42,045 nucleotides of DNA from Prevotella sp. UBA2746 (GTDB lineage: Bacteria; Bacteroidota; Bacteroidia; Bacteroidales; Bacteroidaceae). Below the pieces are notes generated by a model that saw only the letters and a program-made list of their open reading frames with translations, did not search any database and had not been told where the DNA came from. The stretch's first letter is position 1; every line of letters begins with the position of its first letter. The stretch spans positions 43,934 to 85,978 of the forward strand of contig DEJO01000025.1 of the NCBI GenBank assembly GCA_002353555.1, read 5' to 3'. This document shows, in pieces, positions 28,517-36,346 of this stretch. Position numbers and translations under genes: made by a program.

Positions 28517-31147
28517 TCAGTTCTTGTTCACTTCAATCTCAAACCGTCTCAGGTCTTCGTCGCGGCTGCTTGTGCCTACCATCACCTCGTAGGTGCCGCC
28601 AGTGAAGCGCATGGTGTTGCTCTTCCGGTCCCATGCCTCCAACGTCTTCGGGTCGATGAGGTTCATGGTGACGGTCTTCGTCTCGCCGGGTTGGAGCGTC
28701 ACCCGTTGGAACCCGCGCAGGCTCTTCAGCGGACCAGCCACATCGTCTTTCTTTCTGATGTAGAGTTGTACGACCTCCGTACCTTCCCGTTCGCCGGTGT
28801 TGGTGACGTCCACTTGCAGCAGGTTGTCCTTCACCTCCTTGGCTTTCACCTTGAAGGTCGTATAGCTCAGGCCGTAGCCGAAGGGGAAGAGGGGTTCACC
28901 TTGGAAGTATCGGTAGGTACGGTTCGCCATCTTGTAGTCCATGAAGTCGGGCAGGTCGCTGACACTCTTGTAGAACGTCACGGGCAGTTTGCCGCTGGGG
29001 TTGTAGTCGCCAAAGAGCACGTCGGCGACAGCCTTGCCGCCTTGCTCACCGGGATACCAGGCTTGCAGGATGGCATCGGCATTCTCCGTCTCCGGCACCA
29101 TCGCTATGGCAGAGCCGGAGCAGTTGACGAAGACCACCTTCTTGCCGGCTTGGTGCAGCAGGGCTATGATGTCGCGTTGTGCCTGTGGCAGTTGTATGTC
29201 GGTACGGTCGCCGCCTTTAAAGCCCGGCTCACTCACCTTCATCTCCTCACCCTCCAGTCTGGGAGAGATGCCACCCACGAAGATGACCGTCTCTGCGTCG
29301 CCCACCTGGGCGAGAATCTGCTCTTTGGTTGGTGTCGTCTTGTGTACGACGTCGAACTGCATGACCCCAAGGTCTGTTTTCTGGAAGTACTCGATAGTGA
29401 CGTCGTAGCGCTTGCCTTTCTCTACTGCCAGCTCTATATTCTTATATTGTATGCGCGCGCGCGACTTCCATACGTCTATCAGTGTGTCGCCGTTGACCAT
29501 CAGGCGCAAGCCGTCGTCGAAACTTGCCGTGAACGTGACCGTTTCCGACTCTCTTGGCGTGAAGGTGCCTTCATATCGGGCTGACATCTCTTCAAGGTTT
29601 ACTCCTGGTGCGAAGACTGTAGCACCGCCGTTGCTCAGTTGTATAGGTTCGCCGAGCGTCTGTGTCGTCACCGGCTGTCCTTCCATCCTGCTGTTGTTCC
29701 AGTAGGTCGCCTTCATGCCGTGCCTGCCGTCTGGCGTGCGCATGAGGTTGAAGCGGCTCTCAGCCACCTCGTTGCGGGTGTGTCCGCAGCCCTGTACATA
29801 CCTCACGTTGCCTTTCATCCGTTCGCGTATGCCTTGCAGAATGGTCGACGTGGCGGTGGGATAGCCGCTGTAGTTGCCCCACTGCATCACCGAGTCGTTG
29901 GCGTTAGGTCCCATGACGACGATGGTTGACGGTTGGCGGTTGAGTGGCAGTATGCCGTTGTTCTTCAGCAGGACGATAGACTCGCGTGCCATCTGTAGAG
30001 CCGTCTGCTTGTGTTCCTTGCTGGCGATGACGCTTTGCGGTATCTTCGTCCACGGGTTCAGCTCGTCGTCGTCGAAGTCACCCAGCATGAAGCGTGCCGT
30101 CAGCAGGCGTACGATGCTGCTGTCTACTTCCGCCATGGTCACGTCTTTGGCTTTCAGCGCGTCGGGCAGCGACTTGTACTGGCTGCCGCATTCCACGTCT
30201 GTACCAGCCCTTACCGCCCGTGCCACAGCCTTCTCTGCCGTCTTGGTGAAGTTGTGGCGCCCTGGCATCCAAAAGTCGTTGATGGCTCCGCAGTCGGAGA
30301 CGACCAGTCCCTTGAAGCCCCATTCGTCACGCAGTATCTGTCGCAGGTAGCGCGTGTTGCCGCAACAGGGCTGACCGTCGATCTGCTGGTAGGCACACAT
30401 CACCTCTGCCACGTTGCCTTCCTGCACCAGCGACTTGAATGCCGGCAGGTAGGTCTCCCACAGGTCACGTGGCGGCAGTTTCTCAATGTTGAACGAGTGG
30501 CGGTTCCATTCCGGACCGCTGTGTACGGCGAAATGCTTCGCACAAGCCAGCAGCTTCTTATAGGGATATGCGTTAGCCTGGCCAGTCTGGTTAGATAGGT
30601 TAGAAGGGTTAGAAAGCCTGGAGAACCCGTCTCCTTGCAGTCCGGCAACCACAGCCAGTCCCATGCGTGCCGTCAGGTACGGGTCTTCGCCGTAGGTCTC
30701 CTGTCCGCGTCCCCATCGTGGGTCGCGGAAGATGTTGATGTTGGGCGTCCAGAACGACAGGCCCTGATAGCGGTTCAGGTCGTGGCGGCGGCGGGCTATC
30801 GTGTTCTTGGCACGCGCCTCGTCGCTCACGGCGGTGAAGACGCGGTAGAGTAGGGCATCGTCAAACGATGCCGCCATGCCGATGGTGACGGGAAACACCG
30901 TGGCAAAGCCGTTGCGTCCCACGCCGTGCAGCGCCTCGCTCCACCATTGGAAGGCAGGAATGCCCAATCGCTCGATGGCAGGAGAATGGTCCATCATCAG
31001 TAAGGTCTTCTCTTCCGTGGTCAGCCTTCCACACAAGTCCTTTGCACGTTCGTGGGCAGAGAGGCTGCGGTCTTGGTACGGCAGCTGCTGGGCTGTCGCC
31101 GTCGTCGCTGCCAGCAGCAGCGAGACAATCGTCATCTGTATCTTCAT
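28517..31147 (-). CDS. GH3 glycosidase (beta-glucosidase/xylosidase type) with PA14 insert
   Basis: 876 residues from the ATG at 31147 (MKIQMTIVSLLLAATTATA, signal peptide; exported). The GH3 N-terminal barrel carries RDPRWGRGQETYGEDPYL and the nucleophile Asp285 in LVVSDCGAINDF. The GH3 C-terminal domain follows, interrupted by a PA14-like insert (YWNNSRMEGQPV to about DVVHKTTPT, with SFDDGLRLMVNGD), and a fibronectin-III-like end (LQVDVTNTGEREGTEVVQLY). This is the layout of Prevotella xylosidases/glucosidases of hemicellulose and host glycan use. Odd: residues 176-192 (SRLSNPSNLSNQTGQAN) come from 9-bp tandem repeats of intergenic type. Strong promoter and terminator; monocistronic. Confidence 0.93.
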   Translation of the reverse strand: MKIQMTIVSLLLAATTATAQQLPYQDRSLSAHERAKDLCGRLTTEEKTLLMMDHSPAIERLGIPAFQWWSEALHGVGRNGFATVFPVTIGMAASFDDALLYRVFTAVSDEARAKNTIARRRHDLNRYQGLSFWTPNINIFRDPRWGRGQETYGEDPYLTARMGLAVVAGLQGDGFSRLSNPSNLSNQTGQANAYPYKKLLACAKHFAVHSGPEWNRHSFNIEKLPPRDLWETYLPAFKSLVQEGNVAEVMCAYQQIDGQPCCGNTRYLRQILRDEWGFKGLVVSDCGAINDFWMPGRHNFTKTAEKAVARAVRAGTDVECGSQYKSLPDALKAKDVTMAEVDSSIVRLLTARFMLGDFDDDELNPWTKIPQSVIASKEHKQTALQMARESIVLLKNNGILPLNRQPSTIVVMGPNANDSVMQWGNYSGYPTATSTILQGIRERMKGNVRYVQGCGHTRNEVAESRFNLMRTPDGRHGMKATYWNNSRMEGQPVTTQTLGEPIQLSNGGATVFAPGVNLEEMSARYEGTFTPRESETVTFTASFDDGLRLMVNGDTLIDVWKSRARIQYKNIELAVEKGKRYDVTIEYFQKTDLGVMQFDVVHKTTPTKEQILAQVGDAETVIFVGGISPRLEGEEMKVSEPGFKGGDRTDIQLPQAQRDIIALLHQAGKKVVFVNCSGSAIAMVPETENADAILQAWYPGEQGGKAVADVLFGDYNPSGKLPVTFYKSVSDLPDFMDYKMANRTYRYFQGEPLFPFGYGLSYTTFKVKAKEVKDNLLQVDVTNTGEREGTEVVQLYIRKKDDVAGPLKSLRGFQRVTLQPGETKTVTMNLIDPKTLEAWDRKSNTMRFTGGTYEVMVGTSSRDEDLRRFEIEVNKN
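30587..30613. repeat. Nine-bp tandem repeats inside the GH3 gene
   Basis: GGTTAGATA, GGTTAGAAG and GGTTAGAAA follow each other directly (plus strand) and are read on the minus strand as an LSNPSNLSN segment. The unit is a multiple of three, so copy changes keep the frame. Confidence 0.7.
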
Positions 31148-31170
31148 GTCTGTCAGTTTTTTTTCGATTG

Positions 31171-31201
31171 CAAAGATACAACTAAGCGCGAACAAGGCAA
31201 A
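31171..31201 (-). promoter_or_regulatory. Promoter of the GH3 gene
   Basis: Minus strand: TTTG (31198-31201), 19 bases, TATCTTTG (31171-31178), about 23 bases before the ATG at 31147. Confidence 0.7.
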
Positions 31202-31276
31202 ACGAAACCTCTTTTTTCTTTGTCTGTCCGAGCGGAAGGACCTTCACCGTGTGAGAATGAAAAAACTCCTTTTTTC

Positions 31277-31308
31277 TTTGGTATTGTACTCACTTATTCG
31301 TAGCTTTG
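31277..31308 (+). promoter_or_regulatory. Consensus promoter ahead of a candidate small gene
   Basis: TTTG (31277-31280), 20 bases, TAGCTTTG (31301-31308). Transcription would start near 31315. No long ORF follows; the first is a 28-codon frame at 31349. Confidence 0.5.
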
Positions 31309-31348
31309 CCCGCGAAAAAGTGTAGTTGTGTATAAGCAGTAACCCAGA

Positions 31349-31435
31349 ATGGCACGAAAACTAATGAAAGTTTTAAAAAGTTTTAGCACAAATTATTTGG
31401 CAGTTCCAAATAATTTGCTCACTCACATAGAATAA
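31349..31435 (+). CDS. Candidate small protein, 28 aa
   Basis: ATG to TAA encoding MARKLMKVLKSFSTNYLAVP followed by NNLLTHIE: a basic amphipathic start. It is the first ATG after a consensus promoter. An inverted repeat (CAAATTATTTGG / CCAAATAATTTG, 31389-31417) lies within the frame, and a GTAAGAC-AGC-GTCTTAC hairpin (31454-31470) follows, without a U-run. No family was recognised. Alternatively the transcript is a non-coding RNA. Confidence 0.25.
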   Translation: MARKLMKVLKSFSTNYLAVPNNLLTHIE

Positions 31436-31590
31436 GGTATACCCTATATACGTGTAAGACAGCGTCTTACGCGCGTCTGCATGCGCCTGCCTTGCCGTGC
31501 TTTTGATTTTTTTATGATTTACACCTGTAACTGTCTGCGAAGTTGTCTAATGAGGGTGAGACTCGGTTCCTGATGTCTACGATATCCTTG

Positions 31591-31619
31591 CTTTCTTGCA
31601 AGCGACTTAAAGTCGAGCG
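31591..31619. repeat. Dispersed REP-like element, partial inverted copy 3
   Basis: AAGCGACTTAAAGTCGAGCG is the exact reverse complement of the first 20 bases of copy 2 (18913-18932). The other two palindrome blocks are missing. The rest of 31471-31590 shows nothing recognisable. Confidence 0.6.
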
Positions 31620-31640
31620 TTGCTATTTTGTTCCATATTG

Positions 31641-31671
31641 TTTGTTTTTTAGGTTTTTAGTTGTATCTTTG
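31641..31671 (+). promoter_or_regulatory. Promoter of the toxin-antitoxin pair
   Basis: TTTG (31641-31644), 19 bases, TATCTTTG (31664-31671), then a leader of about 20 bases to the ATG at 31699. Confidence 0.7.
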
Positions 31672-31698
31672 TCGGCAGAAAAGAAAAAGAATAAAGAT

Positions 31699-31953
31699 AT
31701 GACAACTGTAGCATTGAACAATCTTTGGACCTATCTCAATGGACTTTCCCTTAAGCAGAAAGATCGGGAGTGGCTTGCAAACAAGCTGCTTGAACCAACC
31801 GAAGTGGATGCTGAAACGAAACGCCAACAGGAGTTTGTGAAGGAATCGCTTACTCGTGCCATTAATGAGGTCAGGGCAGCTAAACGCGAAGGGCGTCAAC
31901 TGACGACTCTTGATGATTTCATAGAAGAGCTTAGAGCAGAAGAGAAGGTATGA
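31699..31953 (+). CDS. Antitoxin of a type II toxin-antitoxin pair
   Basis: 84 residues from the ATG at 31699; a longer frame from 31543 is excluded because the promoter lies inside it. Sequence: MTTVALNNLWTYLNGLSLKQ, then LANKLLEPTEVDAETKRQQEF and a helical acidic C-terminal part (TLDDFIEELRAEEKV). It has no clear HTH; the N-terminal part may dimerise and bind DNA, and the C-terminal helix would wrap the toxin. It overlaps the downstream RelE/ParE-like gene by ATGA. Identified mainly by size, charge and position; a widespread Bacteroidota arrangement. Confidence 0.75.
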   Translation: MTTVALNNLWTYLNGLSLKQKDREWLANKLLEPTEVDAETKRQQEFVKESLTRAINEVRAAKREGRQLTTLDDFIEELRAEEKV

Positions 31954-32279
31954 AGGTAATTATTACCCTTGGCGATGATTTCAAGAGGAAAGCAAGGCGT
32001 TTGGCAAAGAAATACCACTCCTTTACTGATGACCTTGTTGAATTTAAGAAAAGCCTGTTGGAAAATCCTTTCCAAGGTGCCAACCTTGGTCAAGGTGTCC
32101 ATAAGGTGCGTATGCCTATTACTTCTAAGGGTAAGGGCAAGAGTGGAGGTGCCAGAGTGCTGACATTGATTGTGCAGGTCAGTGATGATGCTGAGGTTAC
32201 GTTGCTCACCATCTATGACAAGAGCGAAATCAACAATGTGTCTGACAGCTACATTCAGGCACTTATCCGTAATATTTAA
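31950..32279 (+). CDS. RelE/ParE-superfamily toxin
   Basis: 109 residues. KVIITLGDDFKRKARRLAKKY at the N-terminus, a basic middle (GVHKVRMPITSKGKGKSGG) then ARVLTLIVQVSDDAEVTLLTIYDKSEI, the beta-sheet part of RelE/ParE folds with the usual GGxR-like turn. Members are ribosome-dependent mRNA endonucleases or gyrase inhibitors; which one is not clear here. Translationally coupled to the antitoxin (4-base overlap). The pair stands between a GH3 gene and a transporter with no other mobile genes; several hairpins follow. Confidence 0.8.
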   Translation: MKVIITLGDDFKRKARRLAKKYHSFTDDLVEFKKSLLENPFQGANLGQGVHKVRMPITSKGKGKSGGARVLTLIVQVSDDAEVTLLTIYDKSEINNVSDSYIQALIRNI

Positions 32280-32380
32280 AATGGTCTGTTTTATTTCTTC
32301 GTCATCTTTTCGTATAACTTAAACAAGCATTCCTGACGCGGCAGGGATAGCGACTCTCAGCGAGACCGTATAGTTATCAT

Positions 32381-32418
32381 AACGGAGGTTCCTGACATGA
32401 CGTTCAGGAACCTCCGTT
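32381..32418. terminator. Strong hairpin between the toxin gene and the AspT gene
   Basis: AACGGAGGTTCCTGA (32381-32395) pairs perfectly with TCAGGAACCTCCGTT (32404-32418). Neither strand shows a clear U-run. Two weaker hairpins flank it: TTTCGCCGG/CCGGTGAAA at 32439-32468 and CCTG/CAGG near 32330-32346. It may end transcripts from both sides. Confidence 0.5.
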
Positions 32419-32472
32419 GTTATAGTAGTCGTCGTTGTGTTTCGCCGGGAGACCATGCTCCGGTGAAACTGT

Positions 32473-34173
32473 TTAGAGTACGCCGCAGCAGAAGAGGACG
32501 ACAATCTGTGCGGTGAAGATGCGGAGGAACATGCTCAGCGGATAGACGGTGGAGTAGCCGATGGCAGGTGCCTCACGGTTGCAGACGCTGTTGGCGTAGG
32601 CGAGTGCTGGCGGATCGGTATAGGTTCCGGCAAGCATACCCATGATGGTGAAGTAGTTGAACTTGTACTTGATACGTGCTATGGTGCCTACGATGAGGAT
32701 AGGGATAATCGTAATCAGGAAGCCGGTGCCTACATATTTCAGTCCGTCGCCAGAGACAACGGTGTCCCAGAAGCCTGCTCCTGCCTTGATGCCCACGCTG
32801 GCAAGGAAGAGTACGAGTCCTATCTCGCGCAACATCATGTTGGCAGAGGTGGTGGTATAGGTGACGAGCTTGATGCGATAGCCGAAACGTCCGATGAGGA
32901 TGGCGATGATCAGCGGACCGCCAGCCAAGCCTAACTTCAGCGGCACGGGCATGCCGGGCAGAGCGATGGGCAGGCTGCCGAAGAGGATGCCGACGATGAT
33001 GCCTACGAAGATGGTGGCTATGTTGGGCGCATCGAGGCGCTTCACGCTGTTGCCCATGAGGTCTGCCACGCGGTTGACGTTCTCCTCGGTACCGACGACC
33101 ATGATGCGGTCGCCGACATGGAAGTGGTGGTTGCGCGATGCAAAGAGGTCCATGCCCTGACGACTGATGCGGGTGACGTTGACACCATAGACGCTGGAGA
33201 AGTGCATCTTGCCGAGTGTCTTGCCGTTCATCTTGGAGTTGGTGACGACGATACGGCGGCTCACCAACGGCTGCTTCTCGTCTTCAACGTGCCAGTCTGC
33301 CTCTATCTCCGGTCCGATGAACGACTTGATGGCTTCGGCATCGACCTCGGCACAGACGATGATGACCTCGTCGCCAAGTGCAAAGACGGTGTCGCGGTTG
33401 GGGATGGTCACCTCGCCGTTGTGGTGGAGGCGCGTGCAGACGATGTCACGCTTGAGGAACTCGCTGATTTGTACGAGGTTGCGTCCCGTGATGAAGGAGT
33501 TCTCCACGCGCAGGTGCAGCACCCGTGGTTTCTCGTGCGGGTTCTCGTCTTCCTTGGCTTGCAGTTCTTCTTCTTCTTTCTCAAAGCTGATTTTGCAGAA
33601 ATACTTGATGGCAAGGGTCGCCCCGATGATGCCGAGCACGCCCAGGGGATAGGCACAAGCATAGCCGGAAGCAATGACAGGAGTATCGTCCTGAAAGGCT
33701 TCGAGCGAAGACAGTGCTTCGTTGGCAGCTCCGAGACCCGGCGTGTTGGTGACGGCACCATAGAGTGTGCCCACCATCATCGGCAGGTTATTGGGATTGC
33801 TGGTGTCGAAGAACAGGTAGTAGCATCCGAACATCACGCCGATGTTGAGCAGGATGGCAAGCATCGAGAGCATGTTGAGGCGGATGCCGGCGGCACCGAA
33901 GCTCTCGAAGAAGCCTGGGCCTACTTGCAGACCTATCATGAAGACAAACAGGATAAGTCCGAAGTCTTGCAAGAAAGTGAGGGTGGCAGTCGGTCCTGTG
34001 AAGCCGATATGTCCGGCAAGGATGCCTGCAAAGAGTACGAAGGTGACACCCAGAGAGATGCCGCCAATCTTGATCTTGCCCAGGTATACGCCGAGGGCAA
34101 TGACGATAGAGTAGAGCATGACGATATGGGCTACGCTATCTTCGGTTGTAAATAATGTTGTTATCCAGTCCAT
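32473..34173 (-). CDS. AspT/YidE-type transporter with two RCK_C domains
   Basis: 566 residues from the ATG at 34173 (MDWITTLFTTEDSVAHIVML). Layout of the aspartate:alanine exchanger (AspT, YidE/YbjL) family: about five membrane helices, a central cytoplasmic part with two TrkA-C/RCK_C domains (VENSFITGRNLVQISEFL to about DAEAIKSF, and IVVTNSKMNGKTLGKMHF to GTEENVNRVADL), then a second helix bundle that repeats the first (GNSVKRLD junction, GLVLFLASVGIKAGAGFW versus GLILFVFMIGLQVGPGFF). The two halves each carry the GxxG-P helix motifs GAVTNTPGLGAANEAL and AGTYTDPPALAYANS. Substrate unknown; amino acid or dicarboxylate likely. It lies 34 bases after the zinc-ribbon gene. Confidence 0.9.
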   Translation of the reverse strand: MDWITTLFTTEDSVAHIVMLYSIVIALGVYLGKIKIGGISLGVTFVLFAGILAGHIGFTGPTATLTFLQDFGLILFVFMIGLQVGPGFFESFGAAGIRLNMLSMLAILLNIGVMFGCYYLFFDTSNPNNLPMMVGTLYGAVTNTPGLGAANEALSSLEAFQDDTPVIASGYACAYPLGVLGIIGATLAIKYFCKISFEKEEEELQAKEDENPHEKPRVLHLRVENSFITGRNLVQISEFLKRDIVCTRLHHNGEVTIPNRDTVFALGDEVIIVCAEVDAEAIKSFIGPEIEADWHVEDEKQPLVSRRIVVTNSKMNGKTLGKMHFSSVYGVNVTRISRQGMDLFASRNHHFHVGDRIMVVGTEENVNRVADLMGNSVKRLDAPNIATIFVGIIVGILFGSLPIALPGMPVPLKLGLAGGPLIIAILIGRFGYRIKLVTYTTTSANMMLREIGLVLFLASVGIKAGAGFWDTVVSGDGLKYVGTGFLITIIPILIVGTIARIKYKFNYFTIMGMLAGTYTDPPALAYANSVCNREAPAIGYSTVYPLSMFLRIFTAQIVVLFCCGVL

Positions 34174-34207
34174 TTCTATGGTTGATGGTTGATGGTTGAA
34201 AGGGTGA

Positions 34208-34648
34208 TTACCAGTGTTTGAAGTCGAGCCAGAGGCGGAAGAGCCATGACTTGCCTTGGGCGATGAGCTTGGCAGTCTCGGCACAGACGAGCAGGCCGAT
34301 GATGACGCTCACGATGTAGAGGATGCTGAAGATGAAGAACAGCCACAGGTCGGCATTCTTGTTCTGTGCACGGAAGCGGCTGATGCGCCCGGCAAACCAA
34401 CGGGCACCCTGCGTCGTCTTCTGCATCACGGCCTTGGAAGTGCGTGCCGTACGCGACGGCTTTGGCGTGTCGCAGGCTGGTGGCGGGGTGGCTGTAGCCC
34501 TCGTTCGCACGGGTTCTGTGTCAGGAATGTTGACCTGACACAGAACAACCTTGTTGCAGTAGGGGCACCGATAGCGATGACGACCGCTGTCGGTGGCCTC
34601 TATCATGAACTGTCTGCCACAGCCGTTGCACCTTACCTTATACTTCAT
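34208..34648 (-). CDS. Zinc-ribbon plus single membrane helix protein
   Basis: 146 residues. N-terminal ribbon CNGCGRQFMIEATDSGRHRYRCPYC with CxxC pairs (residues 8-32), a Pro/Thr/Arg-rich linker, and a C-terminal membrane helix (LWLFFIFSILYIVSVIIGLLV, about residues 101-121). No enzyme motif. The family is not recognised; proteins of this layout occur beside transporters in Bacteroidota. It lies 39 bases after the MFS gene and 34 bases before the AspT-type gene, so it is likely co-transcribed and may modulate one of them. Confidence 0.75.
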   Translation of the reverse strand: MKYKVRCNGCGRQFMIEATDSGRHRYRCPYCNKVVLCQVNIPDTEPVRTRATATPPPACDTPKPSRTARTSKAVMQKTTQGARWFAGRISRFRAQNKNADLWLFFIFSILYIVSVIIGLLVCAETAKLIAQGKSWLFRLWLDFKHW

Positions 34649-34687
34649 ATCCGTTAGCGAGACTTATGTTTCTTTGCGGTTTGGTTC

Positions 34688-36313
34688 TTACTCTTCTTTG
34701 ATGTTCGGTTCTTCCAGTCCGAGTCCGCGCTTCTTGTCAACCACCTTTAGGATGAGTCCTAAGATGAGGGCGGCAACGCCCAGCAATGCCAGCATGACGA
34801 GCGGAGCGGTATAGTCGAACTCCTTGGGGTCGGTGACACCGGGGTTGGTCTGGTCGAGCACCTTGCCGATGAGCAGGGGGAAGAGCCAGAGACCTATGTT
34901 CTGAATCCAGAAGATGAGCGCATAGGCAGAGCCGATGACCTTGGCGTCGACAAGCTTCGGCACACTGGGCCAGAGCGATGCCGGCACGAGCGAGAACGAA
35001 GCGCCGAGGATGAGGATGGTGAGGTAAGCCGTGACGATGCCCCCGATGTTGTTGCCATCGAAGGCAGGCAGCACGAAGGCAAAGGTGAGGTGGCAGGCGA
35101 TGAGCAGCAGCGAACCGAGCACAAGCATGGAGGCTGCCTTACCCTTATGGTCGACATAGCTGCCGAGGATAGGTGTGATGAGCACTGCCAAGAGGGGGAA
35201 AACGGCGAAGATGCTCTCTGCCGACTGTCGCATGTAACCCATGTAGCAATAGCAGACGAGCGAAGCGATGGAGAGGCACAACAGCGTGTACTTGGCTCCG
35301 CTCTTCTTCTGGAAGTTGCTGGCAAAGCCGGCGGCTGCAACGACCAGCATGATGACATACTGGATAATGGTCACGCTGCTGCTTGCCCAGAACGAGTCAG
35401 CGGCAGGAGGCGTGAGGTCGAGGTTGCACTGCAACATGTTGACCGCATACTTCTGGAAGGGGAAGATGGCAGAATAGTAGAGTACACACAGCAGGGCGAC
35501 AAGCCAGAAACCACCGTCGGAAAGTATCTTTCCAAGGTCGGAAATCTTGAACGGGTCGTCTTTCTCTTCTGTCTCACCGGTCTGTGCGTCCAGTTTCTTG
35601 TCCATGAAGAAATAGACGATGAACATCATCAAGGCGATGCACATCAGTACGACACCGAAGGCAACGGAACGGCTGACGCTGACCGTGCCGCCAAGACGGG
35701 CAAAGAAGGGCGAGAAGATCATGCAGGTGGCAACGCCGAGACGCGCCAATGCCATCTCTGAACCCATCGCCAGTGCCATCTCGCGGCCTTTGAACCATTT
35801 CACGATACCGCGGCTGACGGTGATACCCGCCATCTCGCAACCGCAACCGAAGAGCATGAAGCCGCAGGCTGCCATCTTAGCCGAGGCGGGCATGCCCTCG
35901 TAGAACGGTGAGACACCCAGTTCTTCGAATAAAGGAATGTAGTTGAGGTTGTTGGTGAACCATACAGCCAGACTGCTGCTACCGAAGCTCTCGGTAACGG
36001 CATACCACTTGATGCACGCTCCAATGAGCATGACCACTCCGGAGAGCACGGCGGTGAAGCGGACACCCATCTTGTCGAGGATGATACCGGCAAAGATGAG
36101 GAAGAAGGCAAAGACGTTGAGGAAGACCTCTGAGCCTTGCATCGTTCCGAAAGCGGTAGAATCCCATCCGCGCGTCTCCTGCATCAAGTCCTTGATAGGC
36201 GACAGGATGTCCATGAAGATGTAGCTGCAGAACATGGCAAGTGCCAGCAGCAGCAACGCTGTCCACCGCATACCGGCAGAGTCGCGTAGTGTTTTCTGAA
36301 TTTGTTGTGTCAT
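34688..36313 (-). CDS. Major facilitator superfamily transporter
   Basis: 541 residues from the ATG at 36313 (MTQQIQKTLRDSAGMRWTAL). Twelve or more hydrophobic segments with MFS features: FAFFLIFAGIILDKMGVRFTAVLSG for the A-loop region, GIVKWFKGREMALAMGS in the fourth helix area, a charged central loop (LDAQTGETEEKDDPFKISDL), and PILGSYVDHKGKAA in the second half. The sequence resembles anion/carboxylate or NarK-like MFS members used by Bacteroidota next to peptidase genes; substrate not readable. It starts 33 bases after the S9 peptidase stop; that spacer is entirely the tcaattatcaatt repeat. Confidence 0.85.
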   Translation of the reverse strand: MTQQIQKTLRDSAGMRWTALLLLALAMFCSYIFMDILSPIKDLMQETRGWDSTAFGTMQGSEVFLNVFAFFLIFAGIILDKMGVRFTAVLSGVVMLIGACIKWYAVTESFGSSSLAVWFTNNLNYIPLFEELGVSPFYEGMPASAKMAACGFMLFGCGCEMAGITVSRGIVKWFKGREMALAMGSEMALARLGVATCMIFSPFFARLGGTVSVSRSVAFGVVLMCIALMMFIVYFFMDKKLDAQTGETEEKDDPFKISDLGKILSDGGFWLVALLCVLYYSAIFPFQKYAVNMLQCNLDLTPPAADSFWASSSVTIIQYVIMLVVAAAGFASNFQKKSGAKYTLLCLSIASLVCYCYMGYMRQSAESIFAVFPLLAVLITPILGSYVDHKGKAASMLVLGSLLLIACHLTFAFVLPAFDGNNIGGIVTAYLTILILGASFSLVPASLWPSVPKLVDAKVIGSAYALIFWIQNIGLWLFPLLIGKVLDQTNPGVTDPKEFDYTAPLVMLALLGVAALILGLILKVVDKKRGLGLEEPNIKEE

Positions 36314-36346
36314 AATTATCAATTGTCAATTATCAATTATCAATTA
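36314..36346. repeat. Tcaattatcaatt-type tract filling the peptidase-MFS spacer
   Basis: Tandem AATTATCAATTGTC/AATTATC units occupy the whole gap between the peptidase stop and the MFS start. Same family as 23375-23429. Confidence 0.8.
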
